The notes beneath the pieces were generated by a model. It was not told the origin of the DNA. It saw only the letters and a program-made list of their open reading frames with translations, and did not search any database. A stretch of DNA of 64,000 bases from Allorhizobium sonneratiae (GTDB lineage: Bacteria > Pseudomonadota > Alphaproteobacteria > Rhizobiales > Rhizobiaceae): positions 1-64,000 of the forward strand of contig NZ_JAMKOJ010000002.1 in NCBI RefSeq assembly GCF_023700755.1. The letters are read 5' to 3'. The position numbers and the translations under genes are program-made. The stretch's first letter is position 1. Every line of letters starts with the position of its first letter. This document shows, one piece after another, positions 1 to 9,573 of the stretch.

Positions 1-208
1 CGAACAGGACACCACCATCCGCTCGATTGCCACGGCGCTGAACCAGCTCGATACCGCCACCCAGCAGAATGCCGCCATGGCCGAGGAAACCACCGCCTCT
101 GCCGAAGTGCTGGCCAATGACACAGGCGACCTGCTCGGCCTGATCCGGGGGTTCAAAGTTTCCGGCACCGCTCGGGACGGACGGCAAGCCTTGGCAAGGG
201 CGGGATAA
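1..208 (+). CDS. Methyl-accepting chemotaxis protein, C-terminal end (partial)
   Basis: Only the last 68 codons are present, read from base 2 and ending with TAA at 206-208. The peptide contains the stretch LDTATQQNAAMAEETTA, typical of the distal signalling-domain helix of chemoreceptors, where Gln/Glu pairs and small residues pack in a long coiled coil. The protein would sense a stimulus and control CheA. The sensor part lies outside the window, so the ligand cannot be judged. No CheR-docking pentapeptide is visible at the C-terminus, which ends in an Arg/Ala-rich tail. Confidence 0.85.
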   Translation, partial: EQDTTIRSIATALNQLDTATQQNAAMAEETTASAEVLANDTGDLLGLIRGFKVSGTARDGRQALARAG

Positions 209-306
209 AATGTCCGCAGCCAGTTATGCGACATGCCCGACCTTTTGCCGGGCATGTCACCAGGTTATTGCACCGAAAATGTCATTTTCTTATCCGGCCA
301 CGGCAG

Positions 307-329
307 ATCCTCGGGTCAAGCCCGAGGAT
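307..329. terminator. Palindromic hairpin between the chemoreceptor gene and glyS
   Basis: A 9-bp perfect inverted repeat (ATCCTCGGG / CCCGAGGAT) with a 5-nt loop lies between two convergent genes. There is no T-run on either side, so it could be a factor-assisted bidirectional terminator or a copy of a dispersed palindrome. I see no second copy in this window. Confidence 0.45.
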
Positions 330-351
330 GACGATATGTTAGGGCGGCGGC

Positions 352-2505
352 TTATCCGCTGATCCTGGAGAAATCCGCCACCGTGCCGGTTGCCTCGCGA
401 ATGGCCTTCAACAGCGCCAGACGATTGGCGCGGATCGCCGCATCGTCGTCATTGACCAGCACGTCTTCAAAGAATCGATCGACCGGTGCGCGAAGCGTGG
501 AGAGCGCCTGCATGGCAGAGCGGAAATCTTCCTTGGCCACGGCCTCACCTGCTGCCTTGGTGGCCTCGGTGACCGCCGCAAACAACGCCTTTTCCGCATC
601 GAGCCTCAGCAACTCTGCCGAAATGCCATCAGCCACCACCGTGCCCTTCTTCTCTTCCGCGGCGAGAAGCTGGGTGGCGCGCCTCGTGCCGGCCAGCAGG
701 TTCTTGCCGTCTTCCGAGGTGATGAAGGCGGTCAAGGCTTCGGCGCGGCGGGCGACCATGAGCAGATCGTCGGCGTCCGGCGTCAGCACGGCATCAATGA
801 TGTCATGGCGCGCACCCTGATCGCGCAGATAGACTTTCAGGCGGTCGTGGAAGAAGGTGAGGAGATCGACATCCTTCGTCACCGTCAAAAGCGGCAGCCT
901 GATCCCCTTCTCCAGCAAAATCCGCACCACACCCAGAGCCGCACGGCGCAGCGCAAACGGGTCTTTCGAACCGGTCGGCTTCTCGTCAATCGCCCAGAAG
1001 CCGGTGAGCGTATCCAGCTTGTCGGCCAGCGCCACGGTGATCGCCACCTTGTCTTCCGGCAGGCGGTCGGAAGGGCCTTGCGGCTTGTAATGATCCTCAA
1101 TGGCGGCGGCGACGTTGTCCGCTTCGCCTTGCAGAGCCGCGTATTTGCGGCCCATCACGCCTTGAAGCTCCGGGAATTCACCCACGGCTTCGGTGCGCAG
1201 ATCGGCCTTGGCCAGCACCACGGCACGGTCCACCAGCGCCGCGTCTGCCCCGACAATCGGAGCCAAAACCTTGGCCAGTTCCTTGATCCGCAAGACCCGT
1301 TCGCCCTGCGTGCCCAGCTTGGCATGGAAGGTCACGTTCAGCGCATCGAGCTTGGCCATGCGCTGATCGAGCGGCTTTTTCAGGTCAAGGTCGAATTTGG
1401 CAGCCGAAGCTTCCAGCGTTTCCAGATCCGGCAGATTGCCCTGGTCGCGCTTCCAGAAATGCAACGCATCGGAGAGCCGCGCCCTGACCACCTTGCCATT
1501 GCCATGCATGATCTCCTTACCGCCGTCATGGGCGGCGATGTTGGAAATCAGGATGAAATGGTTGGAGAGTTTTTCCGTCTCGCCCACCGGACGACAGACA
1601 AAACATTTCTGGTTGGTCTTGATGGTCAACCGGATGATTTCCGCCGGGATCGCCAGATAATCCGCCTCAAACGTGCCGAGCAGCACCTGCGGATATTCGA
1701 CCAGACCGGAGACCTCTTCCAAAAGGCCCTCGTCTTCCACCAGTTCGAGACCGTTGGCGAAGGCGACGTCGCGGGCGTCGTGCAGGATGATATCCTTGCG
1801 CCGTTCGGCGTCGAGGATCACCTTTGCCTTTTCAAGGCTCGATACATAATCGTCGAACCGCTTGACGGTGATGGCGTCGGGCGCATGGAAGCGGTGGCCA
1901 TAGGTGACATTGCCGGCAACGATGCCATCCACCTCAAAGGCAATGACCGCCACCTCGTCATGTTCCGGGCCGAAAGTGCAGACGATCGATTGCAGCGGCC
2001 GCACCCAGCGCAGGCTTTCCGAACCGCGCCCGTCGATGCCGCCATAGCGCATGCCCTTCGGCATGGAGGCAGAACCCGAGCGCATGGATTTGGGCCAGGG
2101 GAACGAGCGGATGATGCCGGGCATGACATCGGCAATGATCTCTTCTGCCGCACGGCCCGGCTTGTCGAGCATCGCCACATAGAAATCACCCTTTTTCGGG
2201 TCGCTTCTCACCTCGGCCTGATCGATGGAGGCAAGACCGGCGCCCCGCAGAAACCCGTCAATAGCCGCCTGCGGCGCCTTGACGCTCGGTCCTTTCTTTT
2301 CTTCCCGGATATCGGCAGAGCGGGCCGTGAGACCACGAATATCAAGCGTCAGCCGGCGCGGCGTCCAATATTCCCGTGCCCCTTCATAGGTCAGACCCGC
2401 CTCGACCAGCGCATCGGTGACAAGCTTTTTCAGATCACCCGCCGCCTTGCGCTGCATGCGGGCAGGTATTTCTTCGGAGCGGAGTTCAAGCAGAAGATCG
2501 GGCAT
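352..2505 (-). CDS. glyS: Glycine--tRNA ligase beta subunit
   Basis: This 717-residue protein matches the usual length of the beta subunit of bacterial alpha2-beta2 glycyl-tRNA synthetase. It starts [17 protein letters not shown], the family's conserved N-terminus, and carries the typical internal stretch [14 protein letters not shown] near residue 166. The beta subunit binds tRNA-Gly and assists the catalytic alpha subunit (GlyQ) in charging glycine in the cytoplasm. It is the last gene of a minus-strand block; its partner glyQ is about 2.6 kb upstream, separated by three unrelated genes. A long open frame on the opposite strand (805-2598) is a shadow of this gene. Confidence 0.97.
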   Translation of the reverse strand: MPDLLLELRSEEIPARMQRKAAGDLKKLVTDALVEAGLTYEGAREYWTPRRLTLDIRGLTARSADIREEKKGPSVKAPQAAIDGFLRGAGLASIDQAEVRSDPKKGDFYVAMLDKPGRAAEEIIADVMPGIIRSFPWPKSMRSGSASMPKGMRYGGIDGRGSESLRWVRPLQSIVCTFGPEHDEVAVIAFEVDGIVAGNVTYGHRFHAPDAITVKRFDDYVSSLEKAKVILDAERRKDIILHDARDVAFANGLELVEDEGLLEEVSGLVEYPQVLLGTFEADYLAIPAEIIRLTIKTNQKCFVCRPVGETEKLSNHFILISNIAAHDGGKEIMHGNGKVVRARLSDALHFWKRDQGNLPDLETLEASAAKFDLDLKKPLDQRMAKLDALNVTFHAKLGTQGERVLRIKELAKVLAPIVGADAALVDRAVVLAKADLRTEAVGEFPELQGVMGRKYAALQGEADNVAAAIEDHYKPQGPSDRLPEDKVAITVALADKLDTLTGFWAIDEKPTGSKDPFALRRAALGVVRILLEKGIRLPLLTVTKDVDLLTFFHDRLKVYLRDQGARHDIIDAVLTPDADDLLMVARRAEALTAFITSEDGKNLLAGTRRATQLLAAEEKKGTVVADGISAELLRLDAEKALFAAVTEATKAAGEAVAKEDFRSAMQALSTLRAPVDRFFEDVLVNDDDAAIRANRLALLKAIREATGTVADFSRISG

Positions 2506-2619
2506 GGGACTGACTTTACGGCTTGTTTTGACAATGTCGGGGACTTAGCAAGCCCCACGACAAAAGTCACCCATGCAGTGATGTCAAAATGCGTGTGAAC
2601 ACGCTTTTGCTCATGCAGA

Positions 2620-2961
2620 TCAGGCCTGTGCGATCAACGCCTGCTGCAAGAGCTCGTTGCGCACCTTGTTTTTATGCTCGGCGACCATGCCCGGAATGAG
2701 AAAGGCGTCCACAAGCGCCCAGATGCCGACGATCACAAGCAATACCATTCCGACCCCAATAAAGGATGTAACAGCCCCAACAATTGTCAGCAAAAGCATT
2801 GCAATGGCCGTCCCCTTTTGGCCCAGGTAGAAGCGATGTCCGCCAAGATAACCGACAAAAAACCAGAGCAGATAGCTTGCACCAATGGACTTTGCCTCAT
2901 TGGTGACGCGCTGCTCTATCAGGATTTGTTGTTCCGTTGAAATACCCATGATTGCCCCCAT
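2620..2961 (-). CDS. TM2 domain-containing small membrane protein
   Basis: A 113-residue protein with a hydrophilic N-terminus, a motif LLWFFVGYLGGHRFYLGQ (about 32-49) and two membrane helices (about 52-71 and 74-92). This is the TM2 family signature (Gly-x-x-Arg/His-Phe-Tyr-x-Gly). The function of bacterial TM2 proteins is not established. A second in-frame ATG at 2949 has a GGGGG tract 6 nt upstream and could be the true start. The gene sits between aroA and glyS on the same strand and may be co-transcribed with them. Confidence 0.8.
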   Translation of the reverse strand: MGAIMGISTEQQILIEQRVTNEAKSIGASYLLWFFVGYLGGHRFYLGQKGTAIAMLLLTIVGAVTSFIGVGMVLLVIVGIWALVDAFLIPGMVAEHKNKVRNELLQQALIAQA

Positions 2962-2999
2962 AGCTACCCCAAATCAACTAAGGGAAGCATTGGAGAAAT

Positions 3000-4265
3000 T
3001 CAATCTGAATAATCAACGCCTAGAGACGCCAGCGCATCCCAGTAGCCGGGATAGGTCTTGGCCACACAGCCGGGATCGAGAATGGTGATGCCGGAGATTT
3101 TCAGCCCCGCGAGGGCAAAGCTCATGGCGATGCGGTGATCGGCAAAAGTGTCGATTTCGGCGGGATGGGTTTCACCGGCCAGCGAGGGATCGGCGGCAAC
3201 GATCAGGTCGTCGCCCTCCTCCCGCGCCAGACCGGGACGGATGGCATTGAGCCCGGTGGAAAGGGCGCGGATACGGTCACATTCCTTGACGCGCAGATTG
3301 GCAATGCCGGTGAAACGCACCGGCGTTTCGTTGAAGGCGGCCAGCACGGCAAGGGTTGGAATGGCATCCTGCATCTGCGACCCGTCGATGTCAGCGGGCA
3401 TCTGCGGAAAGGCGGAAATGACGTCATAGGCCTTGGCATCGGGCTGGGTAAAGGCCGCAGCCTGCGTGCCGAGATCGATCTTTCCGCCCGTCAGCACCTC
3501 TGCCGCCCAGAGATAGGTGGCCGCCGAGGCATCCGGCTCGATATGGAAATCGCTTGCGGTGTAACCGGTGGGCTCCACCCGCCAGAGCGAGGGGCTGACC
3601 TCTTCCACCTTCGCGCCGAAAGCACGCATGGCCGCAAGCGTCAGATCGATATAGCCGCGCGCGCCGATTTCGCTGCCAGCAAGCGCGATCTCGAAGGGTT
3701 GCCCGGCAAGCGGCGCGGCCATCAGCAGGGCCGAGACATATTGACTGGAGAGACCGGCATCGATCACCACCCGGCTCTTGCTGAACCCGCCTTTGGCTTC
3801 GATGGCAACAGGCGGGCAGCCGCTCGGCGCGGCAATGGCAACGCCCAGCGATTGCAGCGCCTCGACCAGCGGCAGGATCGGCCGCTTGCGCATATGCTCA
3901 TCGCCATCGACGGTGAAGCGACCCTTTTGCAGCGCCACCGCCGCCGTCAGGAAGCGGGTGGCCGTGCCGGCATTGCCGAGAAAAAGCGGCTGCGACGGCT
4001 CGTTCCATTCGCCCGTACCGGTGACGACGAAGGTGGTGGCATCCGGCTCCTCCACTGTTACCCCCATGGCGCGGAGCGCCTCGGCCATATAGCGGGTGTC
4101 GTCGCTTTTCAGCGCGCCAGTCAAACGGCTTTTTCCTCTGGCCAGTCCCGCCAAGAGCAGCGCCCGGTTGGTGATCGATTTGGAGCCGGGCGGACTGATC
4201 TGACCGATGAGCGCATGGGCGGGCGGAAGAAGGGTCAGCTTTTCAAGAGGCATGGCAGCAGTCAT
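3000..4265 (-). CDS. aroA: 3-phosphoshikimate 1-carboxyvinyltransferase (EPSP synthase), not of the CP4/class II type
   Basis: It makes 5-enolpyruvylshikimate-3-phosphate from shikimate-3-phosphate and PEP in chorismate synthesis. The N-terminal lobe has PPGSKSITNRALLLAG and the PEP-binding loop LGNAGTATRFL. The other lobe has SSQYVSALLMAAPL, LRVKECDRI and ADHRIAMSFAL. It differs from the Agrobacterium CP4 enzyme (PGDKSISHRS, GNAATGCRL). The residue aligned with E. coli Pro101 is Phe. Start chosen at ATG 4265 (MTAAMPLEKL); an open frame extends to 4334, but that N-terminal extension does not look coding. It lies between glyQ and glyS, not with other aromatic genes. It may be a second aroA in the genome. 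Confidence 0.93.
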   Translation of the reverse strand: MTAAMPLEKLTLLPPAHALIGQISPPGSKSITNRALLLAGLARGKSRLTGALKSDDTRYMAEALRAMGVTVEEPDATTFVVTGTGEWNEPSQPLFLGNAGTATRFLTAAVALQKGRFTVDGDEHMRKRPILPLVEALQSLGVAIAAPSGCPPVAIEAKGGFSKSRVVIDAGLSSQYVSALLMAAPLAGQPFEIALAGSEIGARGYIDLTLAAMRAFGAKVEEVSPSLWRVEPTGYTASDFHIEPDASAATYLWAAEVLTGGKIDLGTQAAAFTQPDAKAYDVISAFPQMPADIDGSQMQDAIPTLAVLAAFNETPVRFTGIANLRVKECDRIRALSTGLNAIRPGLAREEGDDLIVAADPSLAGETHPAEIDTFADHRIAMSFALAGLKISGITILDPGCVAKTYPGYWDALASLGVDYSD

Positions 4266-4353
4266 GGCAAGGTTCCAGATCAGCGGGGAACGACAATAGG
4301 CTCTGTCGGTAGCGCGCCAGACGACAGGATGCAATGGGAAAGCATTTTTACAG

Positions 4354-5088
4354 TCACTCGCCGGACAGATGGCGGCGCGCCAGCCGGATTTCCTGCGCCA
4401 GCGTCAGCTTGCGGATATAGGCATCCATGGCCAGCAGCATCAAAAGCGTTACCACACCGATCCCGGCGGCGGCATGGGTGAGGTTCAGCCCTTTCAACGG
4501 GTCCTGAAAATCGCTGATCGGCACCTTTGCCAGATAGAAAAACAGGGCATCGCTGGCGCCATGCAGCAGGCCGATGGCACCGGACAGCCAGAGCATATCC
4601 GCCTTCCCGGGCATTGTCAGCGGGGCGGCGTCAGAGGCAGGCTGCGGCTCGCGCATTACGGTTCTGGCAATATCATTCAACGCCAGCGGCATGGCGATGA
4701 CATTGATCACCGGCACAAACCACAGGATAAGCGTGGCGACGGGATAGAAATGCAGCCGCTTTTCCGGCTCGAGCGTCCAGGCAAAGCGCGCCGCAGACCA
4801 CAGCCATGAGAGCCAGAACACCAGCGCCAGAAGCCGCAGCAGGATGAGAATATCCTCAATCGGCGGCGCCCAGAGCATAACGATGGCAATCAACCGGCCA
4901 TTGATGGCCGTCATTGCCGTCGCCCCGGTTTTGACCACCACATACTGGACCCAGGCCGAATAAAGATAAAAGGGGATGAGAATCGTATAAAACAGAAGAG
5001 TCAGAGCCGCCGCGACAAGAAAGCCCCGGCGATACCAGACCATTTTGCCGAGCAGGGCTTCCAGCTGCACGCCCTCTTCCCCCGTCAC
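4354..5088 (-). CDS. DUF4328-like integral membrane protein
   Basis: A 244-residue protein with about six hydrophobic segments (about 20-45, 62-78, 82-100, 115-140, 165-185, 205-222). The segment LHFYPVATLILWFVPVINVIAMPLAL around 112-137 resembles the WF.P..N core of DUF4328 membrane proteins. No catalytic motif is evident. It starts 4 bp after the glyQ stop codon, which suggests translational coupling with glyQ. The function is unknown. Confidence 0.75.
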   Translation of the reverse strand: MTGEEGVQLEALLGKMVWYRRGFLVAAALTLLFYTILIPFYLYSAWVQYVVVKTGATAMTAINGRLIAIVMLWAPPIEDILILLRLLALVFWLSWLWSAARFAWTLEPEKRLHFYPVATLILWFVPVINVIAMPLALNDIARTVMREPQPASDAAPLTMPGKADMLWLSGAIGLLHGASDALFFYLAKVPISDFQDPLKGLNLTHAAAGIGVVTLLMLLAMDAYIRKLTLAQEIRLARRHLSGE

Positions 5089-5091
5089 ATC

Positions 5092-6051
5092 TCAGGCCGC
5101 CGGTTGAAGCCGGGCGCCGCCCGCATCGGTGAGCAGGAAGGCCTCGCCGCAGGCCTTGGCCAGTGTGCGCACCCGCAAGATATAGCTCTGCCGTTCCGTG
5201 ACCGAAATCACGCCACGCGCATCGAGCAGGTTGAAGACATGAGAGGCCTTGATGCACTGGTCATAGGCGGGGAAAACGCATTTATGCAGACGCTGATTGT
5301 CGCTTTCGCCCGGAGCGCCCGCCGCCAGCAGCGCCTGACATTCCTTTTCGGCATCGATGAAATGCCGGTGCAACATCTCGGTATTGGCGAATTCGAAATT
5401 ATGCCGGGAATATTCCTGCTCGGCCTGCAGGAAGACATCGCCGTAGGAGATCTTTTCCTCGCCTTCGCGACCATTGAAATTCAGGTCATAGACATTGTCC
5501 ACACCCTGCACATACATGGCAAGACGCTCCAGACCATAGGTCAGCTCGCCCGCAACCGGCGAGCATTCAATGCCGCAAACCTGCTGAAAATAGGTAAACT
5601 GGGACACTTCCATGCCGTCGCACCAGCATTCCCAGCCAAGGCCCCAGGCGCCCAGCGTCGGGCTTTCCCAGTCGTCCTCGACAAAGCGGATGTCATGCAG
5701 CAGCGGATCGAGGCCGATCGCCTTCAGCGAACCGAGATAAAGCTCTTGCAGGTTCGAGGGATTGGGCTTCAGGATGACCTGATACTGATAGTAATGCTGC
5801 AGACGGTTGGGATTTTCGCCGTAACGCCCGTCCGAGGGGCGACGCGAGGGCTGCACATAGGCCGCCTTCCATGGCTTTGGCCCCAGCGCCCTCAGCGTGG
5901 TCGCCGGATGGAAGGTACCGGCCCCCACTTCCATGTCATAAGGTTGCAGCACGGCACAACCCTTGTCGGCCCAGTAAGCGTGCAGCGTCAGGATCAGCGC
6001 CTGAAACGAGCGTTTCGGGTCCATGTGGGGGGCGGGTGTGGCAGCAGTCAT
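5092..6051 (-). CDS. glyQ: Glycine--tRNA ligase alpha subunit
   Basis: The catalytic alpha subunit of tetrameric glycyl-tRNA synthetase, which activates glycine with ATP. The start at ATG 6051 gives [23 protein letters not shown] and about 319 residues, close to the family's usual length. Visible class II features are [34 protein letters not shown] and [21 protein letters not shown]. An upstream in-frame start at 6117 would add 22 residues without family resemblance. It belongs to a minus-strand block with a membrane protein, aroA, the TM2 protein and glyS. Confidence 0.97.
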   Translation of the reverse strand: MTAATPAPHMDPKRSFQALILTLHAYWADKGCAVLQPYDMEVGAGTFHPATTLRALGPKPWKAAYVQPSRRPSDGRYGENPNRLQHYYQYQVILKPNPSNLQELYLGSLKAIGLDPLLHDIRFVEDDWESPTLGAWGLGWECWCDGMEVSQFTYFQQVCGIECSPVAGELTYGLERLAMYVQGVDNVYDLNFNGREGEEKISYGDVFLQAEQEYSRHNFEFANTEMLHRHFIDAEKECQALLAAGAPGESDNQRLHKCVFPAYDQCIKASHVFNLLDARGVISVTERQSYILRVRTLAKACGEAFLLTDAGGARLQPAA

Positions 6052-6113
6052 GACAGCAATCCGAGCATGTGTTGGTAATATAAGGTGTCTCGTGCCATGG
6101 CGATGCGTGAGGG

Positions 6114-6314
6114 TCAAGGCTTCTCGTCGTCACGGGCCACCCGGTATTCCCCGGTTTTCGGGTCCTTGACGAGCGTGGTCACCTCATCGCGAGCCGGTGT
6201 GCGGGACGATCCGGAGGACGTGCCGGAGGGGCTGCGGCCCTTCGGGGTCGTCCATTTGCGATAATACCAGACGGCAATGCCAATCAGGATCAGATAGAAG
6301 AGTATGCGTGACAT
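6114..6314 (-). CDS. Small single-span membrane protein, function unknown
   Basis: The 66-residue peptide has one N-terminal membrane helix ([14 protein letters not shown], about 5-18) followed by a Lys/Arg- and Ser-rich hydrophilic tail ending in [17 protein letters not shown]. The tail KDPxTGxY resembles the PP0621-type small proteins, which have no known function. It is packed between sppA-like and glyQ genes on the same strand, which supports it being real. Confidence 0.65.
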   Translation of the reverse strand: MSRILFYLILIGIAVWYYRKWTTPKGRSPSGTSSGSSRTPARDEVTTLVKDPKTGEYRVARDDEKP

Positions 6315-6348
6315 GCCGTTTTACCATTGTGGACGCGTGGGGGCCGCC

Positions 6349-7245
6349 TTACAGCCCAAATCGCGACCATAATGCCCGTTCTTCCACCGCTTCGGCAAGC
6401 CCTGCCCCGGCGCTCGCGAAGGGATCGGCCTTGCCGAGCGCCGCATCAATGCCGGGAAGACGGCGGGAAAACAGCCCGGATTTCGCCGACACCAGCTCCA
6501 GCTTCGCCTTCTTGCCATAGCGGGCGCGGATCACCTCGCGCAGGCTGCCCAGCCCGTCGATCAGGCCCAGTTCATAGGCTTTGCGCCCGGTCCAGAACAG
6601 GCCGGAAAACAGCGACGGCTCGTCATGCAGCCGGATACCGCGCCGCTCTTTCACCATGTCGATAAAAACCGCGTGAATATCGAGCTGCAGCGTCTTCAGA
6701 TACTCGATGTCGCTCTGTTTTTCCGGCTGGAACGGATCAAGCATCACCTTGTTTTCCCCTGCCGTATAAACGCGGCGCTCGACGCCGAGCTTTTTCAACA
6801 GATCGGGAAAGCCGAAACCACCGGAGACTACGCCAATCGAGCCGACGATGGAGGTCGGGTCGGCGATGATCTCGTCACCGGCAATGGCGATCATATAACC
6901 GCCGGAGGCGGCCACATCCTCGACGAAGACGAGAACGGTCTTGTTATGCTCCTCGGCAAGGGATCGGATGCGTTGATAGATCATCCGCGATTGAACCGGC
7001 GAGCCGCCGGGCGAATTGACGGAAAGCGCCACGGCGGGGCTGTCCTTATATTTAAAGGCCTTTTCGAGAAGCGGCCCGACAGCGGCCAGATTGAGCGCCG
7101 GACGCAGGCGGCTGCCGCCGCTCATGATCGCGCCATGCAACAGCACCACCGGAATGACCAGTTCCTCCTTGCGGAATTTCTTCGGAACCAACCGCTTCAA
7201 AAACCCAGCCATGCGCGCAAAAGCCTCTTTCTTCATGTTGTTCAC
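6349..7245 (-). CDS. S49 family serine peptidase (SppA/SohB-like)
   Basis: This 298-residue protein has the S49 (signal peptide peptidase A) fold. NSPGGSP is near 77-83, the nucleophile Ser114 lies in DVAASGGYMIAIA, and the candidate general base Lys166 lies in TAGENKVMLDPF. The 52-residue Ser-Lys spacing equals that of the single-domain B. subtilis SppA. There is no clear N-terminal membrane helix, so it may be cytoplasmic or peripherally attached. The likely role is digestion of cleaved signal peptides or other membrane-associated peptides. It lies in the minus-strand block downstream of the methyltransferase gene. Confidence 0.88.
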   Translation of the reverse strand: MNNMKKEAFARMAGFLKRLVPKKFRKEELVIPVVLLHGAIMSGGSRLRPALNLAAVGPLLEKAFKYKDSPAVALSVNSPGGSPVQSRMIYQRIRSLAEEHNKTVLVFVEDVAASGGYMIAIAGDEIIADPTSIVGSIGVVSGGFGFPDLLKKLGVERRVYTAGENKVMLDPFQPEKQSDIEYLKTLQLDIHAVFIDMVKERRGIRLHDEPSLFSGLFWTGRKAYELGLIDGLGSLREVIRARYGKKAKLELVSAKSGLFSRRLPGIDAALGKADPFASAGAGLAEAVEERALWSRFGL

Positions 7246-7287
7246 CGAGATGTAAGCGCAGACGGTAAAAACACAATGGGGCGGGTC

Positions 7288-8097
7288 TTATTTTGCCCGC
7301 CGTGCCAGTCGTGCATAGCCCGTGCGGCCATTGTTGAGATCGTCCACTTCGGGCAGGAAAGCATGGCCTTCCGGCCCATGCATGATAAGCGGCGCCCGAA
7401 AACACAGACGCGCTTTCGATCCCTTGATCGCGGTGAGCAGCAGGCGCGTGGCATTTTCACCGGCACGCGGGTGAAGAAGGGTGATCTCGATGCCGCCAAA
7501 GCGTCTGCCGCAGGCGGCGATGATCTCGGCCACCGATTCGGGCCGGGCGATCAGGGAAAGCTGACCGCCGGGCTTCATGATCGCGCCCGCCGTCCTGATC
7601 CAGCGCTCGAACACGTCCTCGTCCATCGCGTGGGCCTCCGCCTTCAGGGCGTCGGGGGTCAGGCGGTCGCGCCCGTCATTGAAGGGCGGGTTCATGACCA
7701 CATGGTCGAAGACATCCTCGAACAGCCCTGCATCGCGCCGTGCCTTTCCGCTCAGCATCACATCCGCCGCCACAAGCCGGATGCGCGGGGCAAAAGCGGC
7801 ATTGTCGACAAGCGCCAGGGTTTTACGGGCATAATCCAGCATGGCGGCGGAACGTTCGACCAGCGTCACCTCTGCCGCGGGCAATCTTGCGGCAACGGCC
7901 AGACCGGCAGCCCCCGCACCAGCGCCCAGATCCGCGACAGACAAAGGCCCCTCGCCGACCACCAGCGCCGCCAGAAGCATGGCATCCATGCCCGCGCGAT
8001 GGCCGCGCCCTTTCGGCTGGACCAGATGGAATGCACCGCGATGAAAGGCATCGATGGTTTCATCCGCCGGATTGTCCGCAGCAGGCGATGAGCTCAC
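7288..8097 (-). CDS. TrmN6-like class I methyltransferase (tRNA1(Val) adenine N6 type)
   Basis: A 269-residue SAM-dependent methyltransferase. Motif I is VADLGAGAGAAGLAVA (about 54-69) and the catalytic motif is NPPF (about 136-139), typical of exocyclic amino-group methylation as in YfiC/TrmN6. The N-terminal F...Q.....R...D..LLAA pattern is also that of the YfiC family. It starts with GTG overlapping the stop codon of the upstream DUF2007 gene (GTGA), so the two are translationally coupled. The exact substrate is an inference from the family. Confidence 0.85.
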   Translation of the reverse strand: MSSSPAADNPADETIDAFHRGAFHLVQPKGRGHRAGMDAMLLAALVVGEGPLSVADLGAGAGAAGLAVAARLPAAEVTLVERSAAMLDYARKTLALVDNAAFAPRIRLVAADVMLSGKARRDAGLFEDVFDHVVMNPPFNDGRDRLTPDALKAEAHAMDEDVFERWIRTAGAIMKPGGQLSLIARPESVAEIIAACGRRFGGIEITLLHPRAGENATRLLLTAIKGSKARLCFRAPLIMHGPEGHAFLPEVDDLNNGRTGYARLARRAK

Positions 8098-8324
8098 GGC
8101 TTGTCCTCGCGCAGTTCCGCTCCGAGCCCGGCATCGATCATGATCCGCCGTGCCTGGGCAACCCGCTCACCATCGACCATCAGCCGCCGGGGTAAAAGAC
8201 CGAGCGAGCCTTCGAAAATACTCATCGACTGGTCGGCAATGAAACAGCCAATGCCGGCATCCTTCATCAGGCTTGCGGCAAAGGACAGCAAAACGGCATC
8301 ATTGGTACGTAAAATTTCATGCAT
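8094..8324 (-). CDS. DUF2007 domain small protein
   Basis: The start at ATG 8324 gives 76 residues beginning MHEILRTNDAVLLSFAASLMKDAGI, which matches the DUF2007 family (putative signal-transducing, PII-like small domain). A further upstream in-frame ATG exists at 8402, but the extra 26 residues look non-conserved. It overlaps the next gene by GTGA. The function is unknown. Confidence 0.8.
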   Translation of the reverse strand: MHEILRTNDAVLLSFAASLMKDAGIGCFIADQSMSIFEGSLGLLPRRLMVDGERVAQARRIMIDAGLGAELREDKP

Positions 8325-8556
8325 AAGGTGATTCGGTCCATCAAATTGCGGGATAGGGTAATTCGGCACTTGCCGCGCGGCCATCGGGTTTTTATGGTTC
8401 AACCATGGCTGGACGGGAAAATACCCGCTTCCGGCCTACAGGCTTGATATGTGCACGGCAGCGCTTCGGATTTTGTGAAACGCTGACAAGACACTGTAGC
8501 AGTTTCGATGTGATGCATAGACCAGCCATGAGTTTGAGAAACAGGAGTCCTGTATT

Positions 8557-9573
8557 TTGGGCGCAGTCGTACCGCTTGGTGATAAAAACAGCAAACAGGC
8601 ATCGGTGAAACCGCTGGTGGATCTGACGAAAGCCGACATGGAGCGGGTGAACCAGCTGATCCTGTCGAAAGCCGGCTCCGATGTCGAAATGATCCCGGAA
8701 GTGGCCAATCACCTGATTTCATCGGGCGGCAAGAGGCTTCGTCCCATGCTCACCCTCGCCTCTGCCGCCATGTTCGGCTATGAGGGCGAAGGCCATATCA
8801 AGCTCGCCACCAGCGTCGAATTCATGCACACCGCCACGCTGCTGCATGATGATGTTGTTGATGAAAGCGATCTGCGCCGTGGCAAATCCACCGCCCGCAC
8901 CATCTGGGGCAATCAGGCCAGCGTCCTGGTCGGCGACTTCCTGCTCGGCCAGTCCTTCAAGATGATGGTCGAGGTTGGTTCGCTCGACGCGCTTGATGTT
9001 CTGGCCTCCGCCGCTGCCGTGATTGCCGAGGGCGAGGTGTTGCAGCTTTCCGTCGCCAAAAACATGGAAACCACCGAGGACGATTATCAGGCGGTGATCC
9101 GCGCCAAGACGGCAGCCCTTTTTGCCGCCGCCGCCGAAGTGGGGCCGATCGTGGCCGGAACCGACAAGGCGATGCGCAATGCGCTGAAATCCTATGGGAT
9201 GAATTTGGGTCTTGCCTTCCAGCTTGTCGATGACGCGCTCGATTACGGCGGCAAATCTGCGGAGCTGGGCAAGAATACCGGTGACGATTTCCGCGAAGGC
9301 AAGATCACCCTGCCCGTCATTCTCGCTTACCGGCGCGGCAGTGAGGCCGAGCGCGGCTTCTGGCGCGAGGCCATCGAAGGCGGCAAGACCGATGACGCCA
9401 ATCTGGAAAAGGCCATGGGCCTGATAACCCGTCATAACGGGCTGAGCGATACCGTGGCCCGCGCCATTCATTATGGCGATGTCGCCCGCGATGCGCTGGC
9501 CACCGTGCCGGACAGCCCATGGAAATCGGCGCTGATGGATGTGATCGACTTCTGCATCGAGCGGGTCAACTGA
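8557..9573 (+). CDS. ispB: Octaprenyl/polyprenyl diphosphate synthase
   Basis: A 338-residue trans-prenyltransferase that builds the long isoprenoid side chain of ubiquinone. The first Asp-rich motif is LLHDDVVDESDLRRG (about 95-109) and the second is QLVDDALDYGG (about 222-232). GGKRLRPML precedes them. The start is TTG at 8557, preceded by AGGAG at 8543-8547 with 9-nt spacing. It is divergent from the DUF2007 gene, so 8325-8556 holds both promoters. Confidence 0.95.
   Translation: MGAVVPLGDKNSKQASVKPLVDLTKADMERVNQLILSKAGSDVEMIPEVANHLISSGGKRLRPMLTLASAAMFGYEGEGHIKLATSVEFMHTATLLHDDVVDESDLRRGKSTARTIWGNQASVLVGDFLLGQSFKMMVEVGSLDALDVLASAAAVIAEGEVLQLSVAKNMETTEDDYQAVIRAKTAALFAAAAEVGPIVAGTDKAMRNALKSYGMNLGLAFQLVDDALDYGGKSAELGKNTGDDFREGKITLPVILAYRRGSEAERGFWREAIEGGKTDDANLEKAMGLITRHNGLSDTVARAIHYGDVARDALATVPDSPWKSALMDVIDFCIERVN

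Noticed and set aside
805..2598. Long open frame (597 codons) on the plus strand opposite glyS
   Set aside because: It is antisense to an unmistakable glyS; GC-rich codon bias opens the opposite frame and its peptide has no domain features.
3135..4481. 448-codon plus-strand frame opposite aroA
   Set aside because: Shadow of aroA; it runs across two minus-strand genes and has no recognizable motif.
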